This document shows, in pieces, positions 1-10,227 of a stretch of DNA of 64,000 bases (position 1 is the stretch's first letter; each line of letters begins with the position of its first letter). Position numbers and translations under genes: made by a program. The DNA is taken from contig NC_135551.1 of assembly GCF_964340395.1 (NCBI RefSeq), positions 16,317,003 through 16,381,002 of the forward strand, in the 5' to 3' direction. The stretch comes from Glandiceps talaboti (taxonomy: Eukaryota; Hemichordata; Enteropneusta; Spengelidae). The notes under the pieces were generated by a model that was given only the letters and a program-made list of their open reading frames with translations, searched no databases and was not told the DNA's origin.

Positions 1-249
1 GTGTGTGAGTTCTTCCTTATTTCATCCTGTCTTTTTTTAATAACAGTAAATGACAATCAGTTCTTGATATAATCAACAAGTAGAAGCAGAAACAGGTTGC
101 GGATCCAAAGTTAATTTCATTTAATTCATTGTGTATAGGCTGCAAAAATATAAATTTACCCACAGATGATACAGTACTGCTCAGGGTGTACACTATTCAG
201 CATAAGTAATTGTACCCAAGAAAACATTTTCAAACAAGATTTAAACCGT

Positions 250-660
250 CCATAAGGCCTAACCCATATTTTTTTAGGCGTACATATATTGTGAAATGCC
301 AAAGTCTAAACTATAGCTATTACACATGATGTTCCATTTAAGTGGAAAATTAATATATGAAACTGAATGAAATTTGAAGCTTGCATAGTTAACATATTGC
401 CTAATTATTAAAAGAATAATTGATTATGCAAATTAACCATATAGTTATAAGTAACAACATCAAGTTTTAAATGACACATACATTTCTTTACCATCAATAC
501 ATGTAGCAAAGTATCGGCAATTTAAAGCTTGCATTCAAAAGATATTGACTCACTAATTATTAATATGATTATTGATACAAATTATATATCACGATTAAAA
601 ATACATACACAACTACATCAGACAGGTATGATTTTTTATGGTGATGGATGTACCAAGTTA
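250..660. repeat. Dispersed repeat, copy 1
   Basis: This AT-rich stretch aligns by eye with 6115-6510 in the same orientation. Shared landmarks include a tract around 'aactatagctat', 'ggaaaattaat' followed by 'atgaaactg', and a downstream 'catcagaca' segment. It holds several 'atgcaaatta'-type motifs and no coding potential. It is probably a non-autonomous mobile element, but I see no terminal repeats that fix its ends. Confidence 0.6.
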
Positions 661-1500
661 AGTGAGCTTTCATTCTTAAGACAAAAACCTAATTACCGAA
701 AATAATAATTTATGAAAATTACTCATTAATTACACTTGCAAATTGACTCAAATACTCAAATTACAACTCTAAAATTACCCTTCCACCATTTTTTTGTATT
801 TTAGCACATAAAGTACTCATAAAAATAAATTTTGAATGCTCATTTCTCTTTTACATCTCAAAACACACAAAACAACCCTTACCAAAATGAAACGGTAAAA
901 AGGATGCTTATTTTATACTTGAAGTATACTTTGAAATGTCAAGTACATTTCAGTTATACTTAAAATATACTGAAATATACTCAAAGTATAAATTGACAAT
1001 AATTGAATTTTCAATTTGGTCACAAAACTACGGTTTGTAAAATGTGCCCCCCCCCCCGGCCCTCCCCTTGTAAACACTGAAGGCTCCCTGAGCACTAAAA
1101 ACGAGAATATTGACATTATTCCAAATTACCTGCTCAGCTGGGGAGGTGGAGGAAGAGGTGTTAATCTTGCCAACACATAAAAAAACTTCTATAGGAATTT
1201 CGGAGCAAAACTGGCAAAAATGTCACATCTTAATTGCATTTAAAAATCAAATCGCTTCCATTTTTTCGTGAAAAAGGAAAAGAAGAGCTTCCATGGGTGA
1301 TTTACTGATTCATATAAAAAACGCTTGATCCATGAAATTCTGTATGCTTTGTAGAGTGAAAAGATGTCCAACATACCATACCGCCTTCCTTTTTATCCTT
1401 GGTCAGTGTATTCCTGCTAACCCTATCGGGACCATTTCATAAACATTAATGAGTAACACCATTAATTAACTTTAAATCACTAGTTCTAACATCAATCAAA
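661..1500. other. Non-coding, with a poly-C repeat fragment
   Basis: No gene is recognised. Positions 911-1000 are rich in 'tatactt/aagtata' inverted motifs. A run of about 14 C at 1044-1057 followed by 'ccttgtaaacactgaaggctccc' resembles 21533-21560 (poly-C followed by 'tgtaaatactgatggctccc'), so the two are pieces of one dispersed repeat family. Confidence 0.4.
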
Positions 1501-3090
1501 TTAAAAACATAAAGAAATGTAGAAACTATAAGAGTTTTGATGATCTGGATTTTGCCGATCAATGCAAGGCCCTAGCTATCCATACACTGACCAATGAAAT
1601 TATTGACTTCAGAAGGGCTGTGATATTTTCCCTGTAAGCCTCCATAGCATCATATGAAAAGTGGATTCCGATAATTTTAATTGGACACTTTGGCCGAGAA
1701 ATACCGAAAGGATGATCAGACCTATTCCTCCCTTTGCCCAACCACATAGCTTCAGTTTTACCATTATTATATATAAACTCTCAAACCAGATGCAAACTGA
1801 AAATCTTTCAAAAGAGAGAAGAGATTTCAAGTTGACTCTTCGTCAGCCGAAAAACAGGTGAGGTCATCAGCAAAAGAGGAATTCTTTACAGTCTCACCTA
1901 ACACATTGGTACCTTGAATGGAGGGACTTTGATGAATGTCAACAAGAAACACCTCTAAGCTAAGAATAAAGACTGCAGGTGAAAGATGGTCACCTTGGCA
2001 TATACCCCATTCAATGTTGAACATACCAGTGCTGAACCCTCGATTTAGAACACAACTAGTGGGGTTAGAGTAAAAGGTACTAACCCAGTTAATAAGAAAA
2101 GTGCCAAAATTACAGGTATGGAGTGTTTAGAACATAAATCCCATTCTACGCTATCGAAGGCTTTTTTCAAAATCGATGGCGATGAGAATACCTGAAAGAA
2201 CAAGATATTTTATATAGTCCATGCCCCCCCCCCCCTCAATAGCCGTCTCCAATGGAGCGACCTTTAACAAAAGCAGATTGGGTGTTATTAATAATACTTG
2301 GTACAACAAATTCTAAGCGTTTAGCAATGCATTTAGCCCCAGTTTTATAGTCAAGATTTAACAAAGTGATTGGTCGCCAGTTCTTTACTTAAGGTTTGTC
2401 TTTCCCCTTTTTTCGATAAGAGTAATGACTCCTTGTTTCTGATAGGGGTTTTACCCCTAACATTAGTCTAGCTGCTAGACCTAGGATGTTCTTCTGATAT
2501 AATACGACATACGAACGAACCTCGCTATCGAGGATGCAATGGACAAGCCCTCACTGCGAACTTCGTTCTCTTATTGTATCGAAAGAAAGCCCGAATGTCC
2601 AGCAGGAAGACTACCTTAACATATGCGACGTTTAAAGCTTTTACAACAAAGGGATCGACCAAGGGCCAAAAGGTCAAATAAAATTCTCTAGCAAGGCCGT
2701 CATTACCAGGTGTTTTATTTTTTGGCATACTCGTCAATGTAGCAAAGGCTTCATCTGATGAAATTTGACCCTCGCAGGTAGACTTTAATTATCCAAATTA
2801 CTAAGCTTTGGTAAATTGACATTTTGGAACAAGTCCGTATTTGATTGGTCAGCTGGTTGTGACTTGTACAGTTTTGAATAAAATTCCTTCAACTCCTTCA
2901 TGATGCGATCTGTGTTTGTAATGGGGTCCCCCCTATTGTTCAAAAGCTGGATAGTTTTGGACTTTTTTGAAATAGCTTTCTCTAGGCCAGTAAAATATTT
3001 AGTGATATATAACTTGCACGGGAATGCATACACACAGTCTTTCATGAATATGCTAATTAGCCGAATACTATAAACCAATTTTAGCCCTGT
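1500..3090 (-). pseudogene. Decayed L1/Tx1-type LINE ORF2 fragment
   Basis: Several minus-strand fragments in different frames follow the order of a LINE reverse transcriptase. At 2785-3078 is the linker between endonuclease and RT ('NNRGDPITNTDRIMKELKEF'). At 2650-2737 is the 'KNKTPGNDGL...EFY..FW' motif. Near 2150-2180 the 'IDFEK(S/A)FDSVEW' catalytic region appears with frame breaks. At 1827-2024 are 'GICQGDHLSP' and 'FADD', and at 1600-1760 the 'KTEAMWLGKGRNR' downstream block. The endonuclease domain is missing and the reading frame is broken many times, so this is a dead copy. The clade (L1/Tx1) is inferred from motif style. It resembles the younger element at 41520-43822 but is not the same copy type. 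Confidence 0.82.
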
Positions 3091-3409
3091 TCCACTATTT
3101 CGAACTTTCTAGACTTCAACACTAAAATAATTATGTTGCAATTAGTTCAGGATCAAATCTTATTTTGACTGGACTTTTGTGTACTCGTCTAGTCTTTAGA
3201 AGTTCTGGCCCTCAGCTCAGCCAATTAGATCCGAACGATGCTATGGATAGATTTAATACAAGCAAAAACATACCGTTTAGGTGGTAACAGTGAGAAACAA
3301 CAAATATCTTTTTTAAAAGTTGTCAATGTTGTGGGATCTTCCTACAGAAATAATCCCTGACTCTAGTGGGAACCCAGGACCTCCTGACTACTTTGTCACA
3401 TAGAAGCGT

Positions 3410-3461
3410 TGTTGTTGCTGTTGTTGTTGTTGTTGTTTTTTTTGTTTTTTTTTGTTTTTTA
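3410..3461 (-). repeat. A-rich/(CAA)n tract on the minus strand
   Basis: On the minus strand this reads as runs of A separated by C and then (CAA)n. It lies about 240 bases downstream of the stop codon of the glycosyltransferase-like ORF. It could be a simple repeat or a decayed poly(A) tail of a retrotransposed transcript. No AATAAA signal is visible immediately before it on that strand. Confidence 0.55.
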
Positions 3462-3699
3462 GGGTCACATTTTAGCACAATGGACAAGGGGAGACTCAAA
3501 TGTTATGTCACAGAATGAGGTTGATTTCCCCAACCATGCCACTAGTAATTACCTAAGGCTCCCTTGTTATTGTACATCAAATGTATAACTTATTGATGTG
3601 TTGTGTTGTGATGTATCAGCACGTCTAGAATATTATTCCTACAGTGCGCGTATACCTGCCGCATTTGGCAACACAGGCGGAAATGCCATTATGAATGTT

Positions 3700-4842
3700 T
3701 TAACATTTCTGTTGGAACCACTGTAGGAGTTTTTTTTTTCTGTTGTTAATGTCACCCTTTTTTACAGATCTCCTTAATCGTTTTTTTACAAGAGTTGCTA
3801 ATTCAAACGCTCTCCTTGGCTTCACCAATCTCTTCCTTATCTTATCTTCCCATTCATCTGTAGTGTCTGCGGTTAGGTTTTCGTGAAATACTCCCAGATC
3901 ACCATCCTCATCAAGATATTTGGCAAATCCTGATTTATTTTCGCAAATAACCGGTAAGCCTGCAGCAACACCATGAAGAGCGGGAATAGAGAAAGGGCTG
4001 TCATCAATGCTGATTAGGAGGGCACTTTGTTTAAATCTAATAAGGTCTCGCTCGTTAGTATTTCCAGTTTCGGTGTCATGGGTATACATTTTGCACTCAA
4101 ATCTCATGCCCATGTACATCTCCATGGCTTTAACATGTCGAAAAGCTCTTCTGGGGAGGGATTCTTCTATTGACTGATCATTAGCTCCATTGCCTACCAT
4201 TAATACCTGTAGACAACTATCGATAGTAGGGGATTTGATATCTGCTTTAAGAAATGAATTTTCTGGGTTTGGTATGAAGACTCTGCAGTCTGGTATAGAC
4301 TTAAATGATCTGAACTTGTTTTTAAAATGATGATACGTTTTTGTCCCTACCATAACAACGAGATGAGACATTTCAGCATACTCAAGCATTTCTTCTTCAC
4401 CCGTCGAGTTATCGGAAAAGTTACTACCTTCTTCAGGTATAGTGTGGAATACTGTGACGAAACGGCTCTCACTGAAGAGGTTGCCAAATATATTTTGAGC
4501 AGCTGCTGCCGTTGCACCCTCCCCTTCTTTATTTGCATGCCCGACCACGGCAGCTATTTTCCCTTTTAATTTCCTCAATTTTCTGAAATGGTGTCGATGT
4601 GTGTAAAGCCAGCCAGGATCACCATTTGGAGGGATTGTATCTCTTTCTTCGCGATTGGGAAGAATAAGTTCTATGCCTAGTTTTTTTGCGTCTTCTTTAT
4701 CATCATCAGTTGCTGACATTACAGTTGAATATACAACACGTTTATTGTTCTTATGAAGTGCAGTTGCAATTTGTCTATTTACAAAGTTTGTGGAATCGTG
4801 AAAGTTTCTCTTCCATGTTAGACCAATCATGAGGTAAGCCAT
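3700..4842 (-). CDS. GT-B-fold glycosyltransferase-like protein, probably non-catalytic
   Basis: Uninterrupted 380-codon ORF and the only non-transposon coding candidate here. The N-terminal half begins 'MIGLTWKRNFHDSTNFVNRQ' and carries an acidic 'NSTGEEEMLEYAEMSHLVVMVG' segment that fits a GT-B N-lobe. The C-terminal half (about residues 210-330) has the order of a group-1/GT4 glycosyltransferase C-lobe, with a 'LQVLMVGNGAND' strand, then 'LLISIDDSPFSIPALHGVAA' followed by 'GLPVICENKSGFAKYL'. In that motif the usual EX7E glutamates fall at S282 and H290, so both are lost. The last 50 residues are very basic. No signal peptide or membrane segment is evident, which suggests a cytosolic protein. 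As I recall, group-1 glycosyltransferase domains occur in NLR-type proteins of corals; membership of such a family is inference. A splice-acceptor-like site lies 7 bases upstream of the ATG, so this may be the last exon of a longer protein and the first Met may be internal. Confidence 0.72.
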   Translation of the reverse strand: MAYLMIGLTWKRNFHDSTNFVNRQIATALHKNNKRVVYSTVMSATDDDKEDAKKLGIELILPNREERDTIPPNGDPGWLYTHRHHFRKLRKLKGKIAAVVGHANKEGEGATAAAAQNIFGNLFSESRFVTVFHTIPEEGSNFSDNSTGEEEMLEYAEMSHLVVMVGTKTYHHFKNKFRSFKSIPDCRVFIPNPENSFLKADIKSPTIDSCLQVLMVGNGANDQSIEESLPRRAFRHVKAMEMYMGMRFECKMYTHDTETGNTNERDLIRFKQSALLISIDDSPFSIPALHGVAAGLPVICENKSGFAKYLDEDGDLGVFHENLTADTTDEWEDKIRKRLVKPRRAFELATLVKKRLRRSVKKGDINNRKKKLLQWFQQKC

Positions 4843-4848
4843 TACGCT

Positions 4849-4876
4849 ACTGTAAAAAGCAAAGAAAAAAATAATT
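4849..4876 (-). other. Candidate 3' splice acceptor upstream of the GT-like ORF
   Basis: Read on the minus strand, a pyrimidine-rich run (ttttttctttgctttttac) ends in AG at 4851-4850. The putative exon starts at 4849, so seven bases (TAGCGTA) precede the ATG. The frame stays open to the exon edge as (..T) AGC GTA ATG. The upstream exon could therefore be 5'UTR or could add N-terminal coding sequence. No matching donor exon was identified upstream. Confidence 0.5.
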
Positions 4877-6110
4877 ACAAAATATTTTTATTTTATTAAC
4901 AGAAATGGGACGTATACTATTCGTATACCCCCAATTTACAACTAGCTTGGTCGCTTGCTTCCTGTATAGTAAGCAATTTACTTGAATACGTGTTTTTTAC
5001 GTTATGACATTCTATAAAGTACCATTATAATATCCGTATAAACAAGCGAAAGTGACATTATAGAGTGGTTGTAGTCATTTGCATCCACTACTTAATGTCT
5101 GGAATCTTTCTTTGGCATTTTCCAAAGTAGAGTGTCTGGCTGCAAGTTTGTATCCTCATGTTTGATCCTGCTAATGTAGTTTGGACTTTCACCTATCAGA
5201 TACTAGCGTTGATTATATAGTATTTAAAGCCCTATCACTCCGCTAAAGAACTTTGCATATTGTTATAAGGTTGGGACGCGAGCGTTATTGAAGGCTTATT
5301 CTGAGCGAGGTATTCACTATTTTATTCACGTACACTTAATGCAGACATTATAATAATGCTCAAGTTCAATAACAGGCATATACGCAGATTCAGGTAGTAG
5401 GGATGGCATCTATACCTGGCATCTAATATACCCACGTCACGATTTTCGACGGTTGCGTACAACTAGCCAATGCCAGTATTAATGACAGGAAGTACAGAAG
5501 GGCAAATAACTGGACGACCATGTCTTTGTTACTTATCGCAAAGTGAAGATGAGGATCATATTTTGTTGTGAATCAGGGATGCCCATCCCCTAGCGGCAAT
5601 GGGTTGATTTGGAGGTGTTGTGTTGGTTGTATGCTTGTGCTATTAGCATGTTTAACAGCATTGTCTACCAAGGTTGTGCTTGACATACCGGGTCTACAAG
5701 TATTATCATCATTTGTTCTTCTTTTATTTTCCAAGATTATGTGTTTAGGAACATTAAAACACAGCGCATTAAACCTTAATACCATGTGGTTGGAATGACG
5801 GTCTGTATACCACAGTGAAGAGCAACGGGAAATAAAGGGAAAAATAACCACATATTTTATCCACTTGTTCAGTTAGTTTGTTGTTTCCGCATCTCAACAA
5901 AAGATGCCCTGACTGAAGAGAGATAGTGAGGAGAAAACTGCTAATTAAATTTGACTTGGGGTGATATCTATGAATGGAGTTATACGTTTATAGCACTAAC
6001 CCCTTCATTTGTAAATGTAGCCTTAGTTGTTTTGACTCAGTTTTACTTCAACCAATTTTGAACAATTAGACACCCTAAAAAATATCCATGCTAAACTTCA
6101 CAGCAACATA
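4877..6110. other. No recognised gene (upstream side of GT-like ORF)
   Basis: Two overlapping ORFs of 76 and 92 codons lie on opposite strands at 5568-5851. Neither resembles a family I know and they shadow each other. Any promoter or upstream exon of the glycosyltransferase-like gene should lie here or further right, but I cannot point to one. Confidence 0.4.
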
Positions 6111-6114
6111 CATA

Positions 6115-6510
6115 GTATGCCTCAGACCATAGATTTTTGGGCCTACACATATTGTTGGAATGCAAAATTCTGAACTATAGCTATAATACATGATGTACCA
6201 CTTAATTGGAAAATTAATTACATGAAACTGTTATATGTAAGATATTGCTTAATAATTTAAAAATAATTTAATATGCAAATTGACAATGTAGCCTTTAATA
6301 AGTTACATCATCAAGCATTTTAATGACACATGTAATTCTCTATCAATACATCATTACATGTACTAAATTATCTGAAATTTAAAGTTTTCATTCAAACGAT
6401 AGTGCCTTATTATCAAAACGATTATTTATGCAAATTACATATCACAATTAAAAAACTAAAACAAGTACATCAGACATGTGTGATTTGCTAAGGTTGATGG
6501 GTCAAATTTT
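6115..6510. repeat. Dispersed repeat, copy 2
   Basis: Second copy of the repeat at 250-660, same orientation. It shares the 'aactatagctat', 'ggaaaattaattacatgaaactg' and 'catcagacatgtgtgattt' blocks. It runs into a tandem region to its right. Confidence 0.6.
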
Positions 6511-6960
6511 TGAATACTTAAATTATGCGAATAATTAATAAAATCGTTAACATAAAACATCAAACTGTACAGGACATATGAGTTTTGTTATGGTTAACAT
6601 ATGTACTAATTTACTAAATCATATTGAAATTGTATTCTATTTAACGAAAATCACTAATTATGTAAATTATTCATAAAAGCTTTCAGCTAGATCAACACAC
6701 CTTATAGGACATATGTGCTTCGTTATGGTTAATGTATGTACTAAATTATATTGAATTTGAATAATGTGTTCCATAATATAGTGTAATTACTAATAAAACT
6801 AAGTAATTATGCAAATTACTAAATAATGTTCATTGGATGTTTACAAAAAATCACTGAGCTCTTTTCATAACCAAATGAAAGATGTGTAACAAGTTTCATT
6901 AGCATGGATGCAGTAGTTTTTTAATTATTGTCTCCACAGACACTCACTCACAGACAGACA
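6440..6960. repeat. Imperfect ~115-bp tandem repeat ending in a (CAGA)-like tract
   Basis: Three diverged units are seen near 6462, 6556 and 6680. Each has an 'acatatgtgyttYgttatggtta' type core, an 'atgtactaaatta' segment and an 'aattatgcaaatta' segment. The block ends near 'cactcactcacagacagacag' at 6942-6962. It appears to be the internal part of the dispersed repeat to its left. Confidence 0.5.
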
Positions 6961-6964
6961 GTTT

Positions 6965-7265
6965 GGACTTATTGGGTGAGTTCGATGAATGGAGTTCGAT
7001 TCGTATGCTATTACATACAGGTGTATGAACTGAGTATACGTATATAAATATGTGGCCAATGGTGATTCTGGACAGTACCAAAAATATGAAAGCGTATCAG
7101 TTGTTTATTGAACGAATACACTCACCAGTTAACACGCGTTAATGATTTACTAGTCATACCATACCCTTTGTTGTTGAGTAAATATCACGGCTAACAACAA
7201 TGGTGGCAAAACAACCTACTGCGACATATTGCACGTCTTAAAATCAGTTACAGTTTTCTGGTTCT
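6965..7265 (+). repeat. Direct repeat, left copy (partner 8353-8655)
   Basis: It begins with 'gagttcgatgaatggagttc' and continues through 'acatacaggtgtatgaactg', 'ccaatggtgattctgga', 'acacgcgttaatg' and 'ccctttgttgttgagtaaat', ending in 'ggtggcaaaa..aacctactg'. The same blocks in the same order occur at 8353-8655. The spacing of about 1.39 kb suggests a tandem duplication or two copies of one element. Confidence 0.75.
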
Positions 7266-7439
7266 CTTCAGAGTGTTCACCTTGCCTCATTTATTATAAC
7301 AAGTCATCTCAGAATACGCCACCTCAAATACTTTACTTCTTTGTGACATGATTTTAAAAGTAATTCATGGTAACAAATACATACTAAAATGGGTATTAAC
7401 ATACAGGAAATGGTTGGATTTTGATAATGTATGTTATGT

Positions 7440-7795
7440 TTAACGAATATACTATAATATACTGAAATTGAGGCGTACAGTCTTAAGATATTGCTTAATT
7501 AGTCGATTTCATTAATATATCAAATTTCTCTAATTAAACAATAGCAGATCTGGCTCAAAACCTCATCAGGTCTATACCCTAAAGATTATATGTTCCAAAT
7601 TCCATTACAATTGAGCCAGCCGATTTATAGAAAATAATGACACAGACAGACGGACAGATAGACAGACTGACTGACAGAGAGACAGATAGACAGACAGACA
7701 GACATACATAAATAAAGATAGACAGACAGACAGACAGACAAACAGGGAGACAGACATTTCCCTTTTAATACCTCCCGTACCCTTACGGAAGGTAA
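7440..7795 (-). repeat. Dispersed repeat with (CAGA)n tract and terminal hairpin
   Basis: Minus-strand copy of the family seen on the plus strand at 8655-8965. Shared blocks are 'gagccagatctgctattgtt', 'ctcaattgtaatgRaatttgga', a (CAGA/TCTG)n microsatellite at 7640-7745, and a 'taccttccgtaagggtacgg' end. The end can fold as a short hairpin (acctcccgta / ttacggaaggt at 7771-7794). It looks like a non-autonomous mobile element; the class is undetermined. Confidence 0.65.
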
Positions 7796-8094
7796 AATAG
7801 TGGGTCTATGTATATAATAAATGAATAATCTCCTGGTATTTCTCGTTCTTGCTACGTCATCTAGGAGTCATGTTTCCCGTGTCTGTTACAGCCGACATGA
7901 GGGGGAATCATTCGTCCTCGATGATGTAGCACTCATTCGGAATACCAGTAGATTAAATATAATAAAATATATACCAGCTTTTGTAAGAATAGTCTCATAG
8001 TGGCCTTTCCACTCAATCTCAGTATCACCAATATGACCACCCACAGATGATAGAGCTGGTATTTTACCTTTACGCTTCTTTCCAGTAATTCACA

Positions 8095-8158
8095 CAGACA
8101 CAGACACAAACACAGACACAGACACAGACACAGACACAGACACAGACACAGACAGAAC
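8095..8158 (+). repeat. (ACAGAC)n microsatellite
   Basis: A tandem hexamer run beginning in a 'cagtaattcacacagacac' context. It explains the low-complexity ORF (C/L repeats) seen on the minus strand. It is followed by another 'aacctccccttacgggatg' end of the same dispersed repeat family as 7440-7795. Confidence 0.9.
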
Positions 8159-8352
8159 CATAACAAAACCTCCCCTTACGGGATGTGAAAAATGCCGGCA
8201 TCGTGTTATATTTGGTTGCATCTATCTTCATTCCTCACTTACTATAACATTAATTTCAGAGTTCATAATCAACCGACATCTAAGTACATTCTCAGGACTT
8301 ACCTTAATTCAGACTGTGTTCACTTGTTTGGAATACAAACTTGTTCCACTTT

Positions 8353-8655
8353 TAACTTATTGGATGAGTTCGATGAATGGAGTTCGATTCGTATGGAATC
8401 ACATACAGGTGTATGAACTGTGCATACGTATGTAGCCAATGGTGATTCTGGATATTAACAAAAAAACATGAAGGCCTATCAGTTCGTCAGATAGAATAAT
8501 TACTTACTTCTCATTGAACGATAATACTATGCCAGTAAACACGCGTTAATGTTTTACTAGTCATACGATACCCTTTGTTGTTGAGTAAATATCATGGCTA
8601 ACAACAATGGAATGGTGGCAAAATGTGTTCGCAAAATAACCTACTGTGATAACCT
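8353..8655 (+). repeat. Direct repeat, right copy (partner 6965-7265)
   Basis: Second copy of the block described at 6965-7265. The differences are substitutions and small indels, for example an extra 'tcagatagaataattacttacttctc'-like insertion after 'ctatcagttcg'. It abuts directly on the plus-strand dispersed repeat at 8655. Confidence 0.75.
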
Positions 8656-8685
8656 ATGTTGGTACGGGAGGTATTAAAAGGGGAA

Positions 8686-8730
<45 letters not shown>

Positions 8731-8965
8731 GTCTGTCTCTCTGTCCGTATGTGTCCGTGTCACCATTTTCTAAAAATCGGTTGGCTCAATTGTAATGAAA
8801 TTTGGAATATATCATTTGTAATATTATGGCTCAACCTGATTAGGTTTTGAGCCAGATCTGCTAATGTTTAATTAGAAAAATTTGCATATTAATGAAATCA
8901 ACTAATTACGCAATATCTCATGACTGCATACTTTAATTTCAATAAAAATCAGTATATTCATCTAA
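8655..8965 (+). repeat. Dispersed repeat with (TCTG)n tract, plus-strand copy
   Basis: It starts 'ggtacgggaggtattaaaag', followed by (TCTG)n at 8687-8740, then 'ccattttctaaaaatcggtt', 'ggctcaattgtaatgaaatt' and 'gagccagatctgctaatgtt', and ends in 'ttgcatattaatg' and 'acgcaatatctcatg'. It is inverted relative to 7440-7795. A third copy, split by a LINE, is at 15945-15961 plus 18016-18330. Confidence 0.65.
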
Positions 8966-9229
8966 CGTAAGACAATACATTTGTCCTATAAAATGTTTTG
9001 ATGTTCTTTAAAGTGTTAGACAATATGAATTAATATAAGTACACTATATCAATTTGAGTAAACCCGGAAAGCTGCCCTCAGCGGCCAGTCACTGTCAACG
9101 CTGTAGGTTTTATGATATGGCATCTAGTCTGCCCAAATTAGCGTTTGGAGCAGACCAAATCCGAAATGTTTGGTGAGTATACAAATACTATATCTTTTTT
9201 ACATCTCCCCTTTGTCATGTAATGTGAGT

Positions 9230-9378
9230 AATGTGAGTAATGTGAGCATGTCAGTAAAATGCACTTTGTTTCAAAATTAAGGTGATCTTTATATATTTTC
9301 TGGATAATACATGTGACCATATGCCTTTGAGTCAATTCCATATTATTATACTGTAACAGTGGTTTACTTGGCTATGAC
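9230..9378 (+). repeat. Repeat segment shared with 26385-26510
   Basis: The sequence from 'tttatatattttctggataa' through 'gtttacttggct' matches the interior of the hAT-like element at 25323-27235 (26400-26510). The fold-back element begins where the similarity stops. (GTAATGTGA)-type triplication at 9221-9246 lies at its left edge. Confidence 0.5.
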
Positions 9379-9382
9379 GATG

Positions 9383-10227
9383 TATGGGGGCCCGTTCTGG
9401 TCACAATTATGTAAAATATGCTAGAATTAATATAATGTAGTCTAGAATTAATTTTTATAATGACTGCAATTAATATTATGCACTCCTTGAATTAATTAAA
9501 TGTGTTTTGATTAATTTCATGTCGAATAGAATCAATTTTTATATTAACTGCAATTAATATTATGTATTCCTTGAATTAATTAAATGTGTTTTGATTATTT
9601 GTTTGCACTGTAATTAATTTTGTGTATTCCTTGAATTAATTAAATGTGTTTCCGATTAATTTCATATACTGGTCTTAATTTTATGTAGTCTAGAATTAAT
9701 TTTATGCATTCCTGAAATTAATTTAATGTTGTCTAGTATTCATTTTGTGTATGTGCTGAATTAATTTTGTGTATGTCCTGAAATAATTTTGTGTATGTGC
9801 TGAATTATTTTTGTGTATGTGCCGAATTAATTTTGTGTATGTGTCGAATTAATTTTGTGTACGTGTCGAATTAATTTTATGTATGTGCCGAATTAATTTT
9901 GTGTATGTGTCGAATTAATTTTGGGTATGTGCCGAATTAATTTTGTGTATGTGTTGAATTAATTTTGTGTATGTGCTGAATTAATTTTGTGATGTGTCGA
10001 ATTAATTTTGGCCCTACAATCCCTTGCGCGAATTAATTTTGGCCCTACTGGTCTTAATCTTGAGGAATACATTAAATTAATTACAGTGCATAAAATTAAT
10101 CAAAACACATTTAATTAATTCAGGGAATACATAATATTAATTGCAGTCATTATAAACATTAATTCTAGACTACATTAAATTAATTCTAGCACATTTTAAA
10201 TAATTGTGACAAGAACGGGCCCCCATA
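9383..10227. mobile_element. 845-bp fold-back element with 6-bp target duplication
   Basis: The ends are long inverted repeats. The left end 'tatgggggcccgttctggtc' and the right end 'gacaagaacgggcccccata' pair, and pairing continues inward for roughly 150 bases with small gaps (9383-9545 against about 10060-10227). The perfect direct repeat ACGATG flanks the element at 9377-9382 and 10228-10233. The core (about 9700-10010) is a minisatellite of 20-24 bp units of the form 'gaattaattttgtgtatgtg'. It encodes nothing. Class unknown; if the TA next to the G-run is counted as target, a TA-type duplication is also possible. Confidence 0.8.

Noticed and set aside
5568-5851. Candidate upstream exon of the glycosyltransferase-like gene (92-codon minus-strand ORF)
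   Set aside because: It has no recognisable domain, overlaps an equally long ORF on the other strand, and no donor site clearly links it to the acceptor at 4850.
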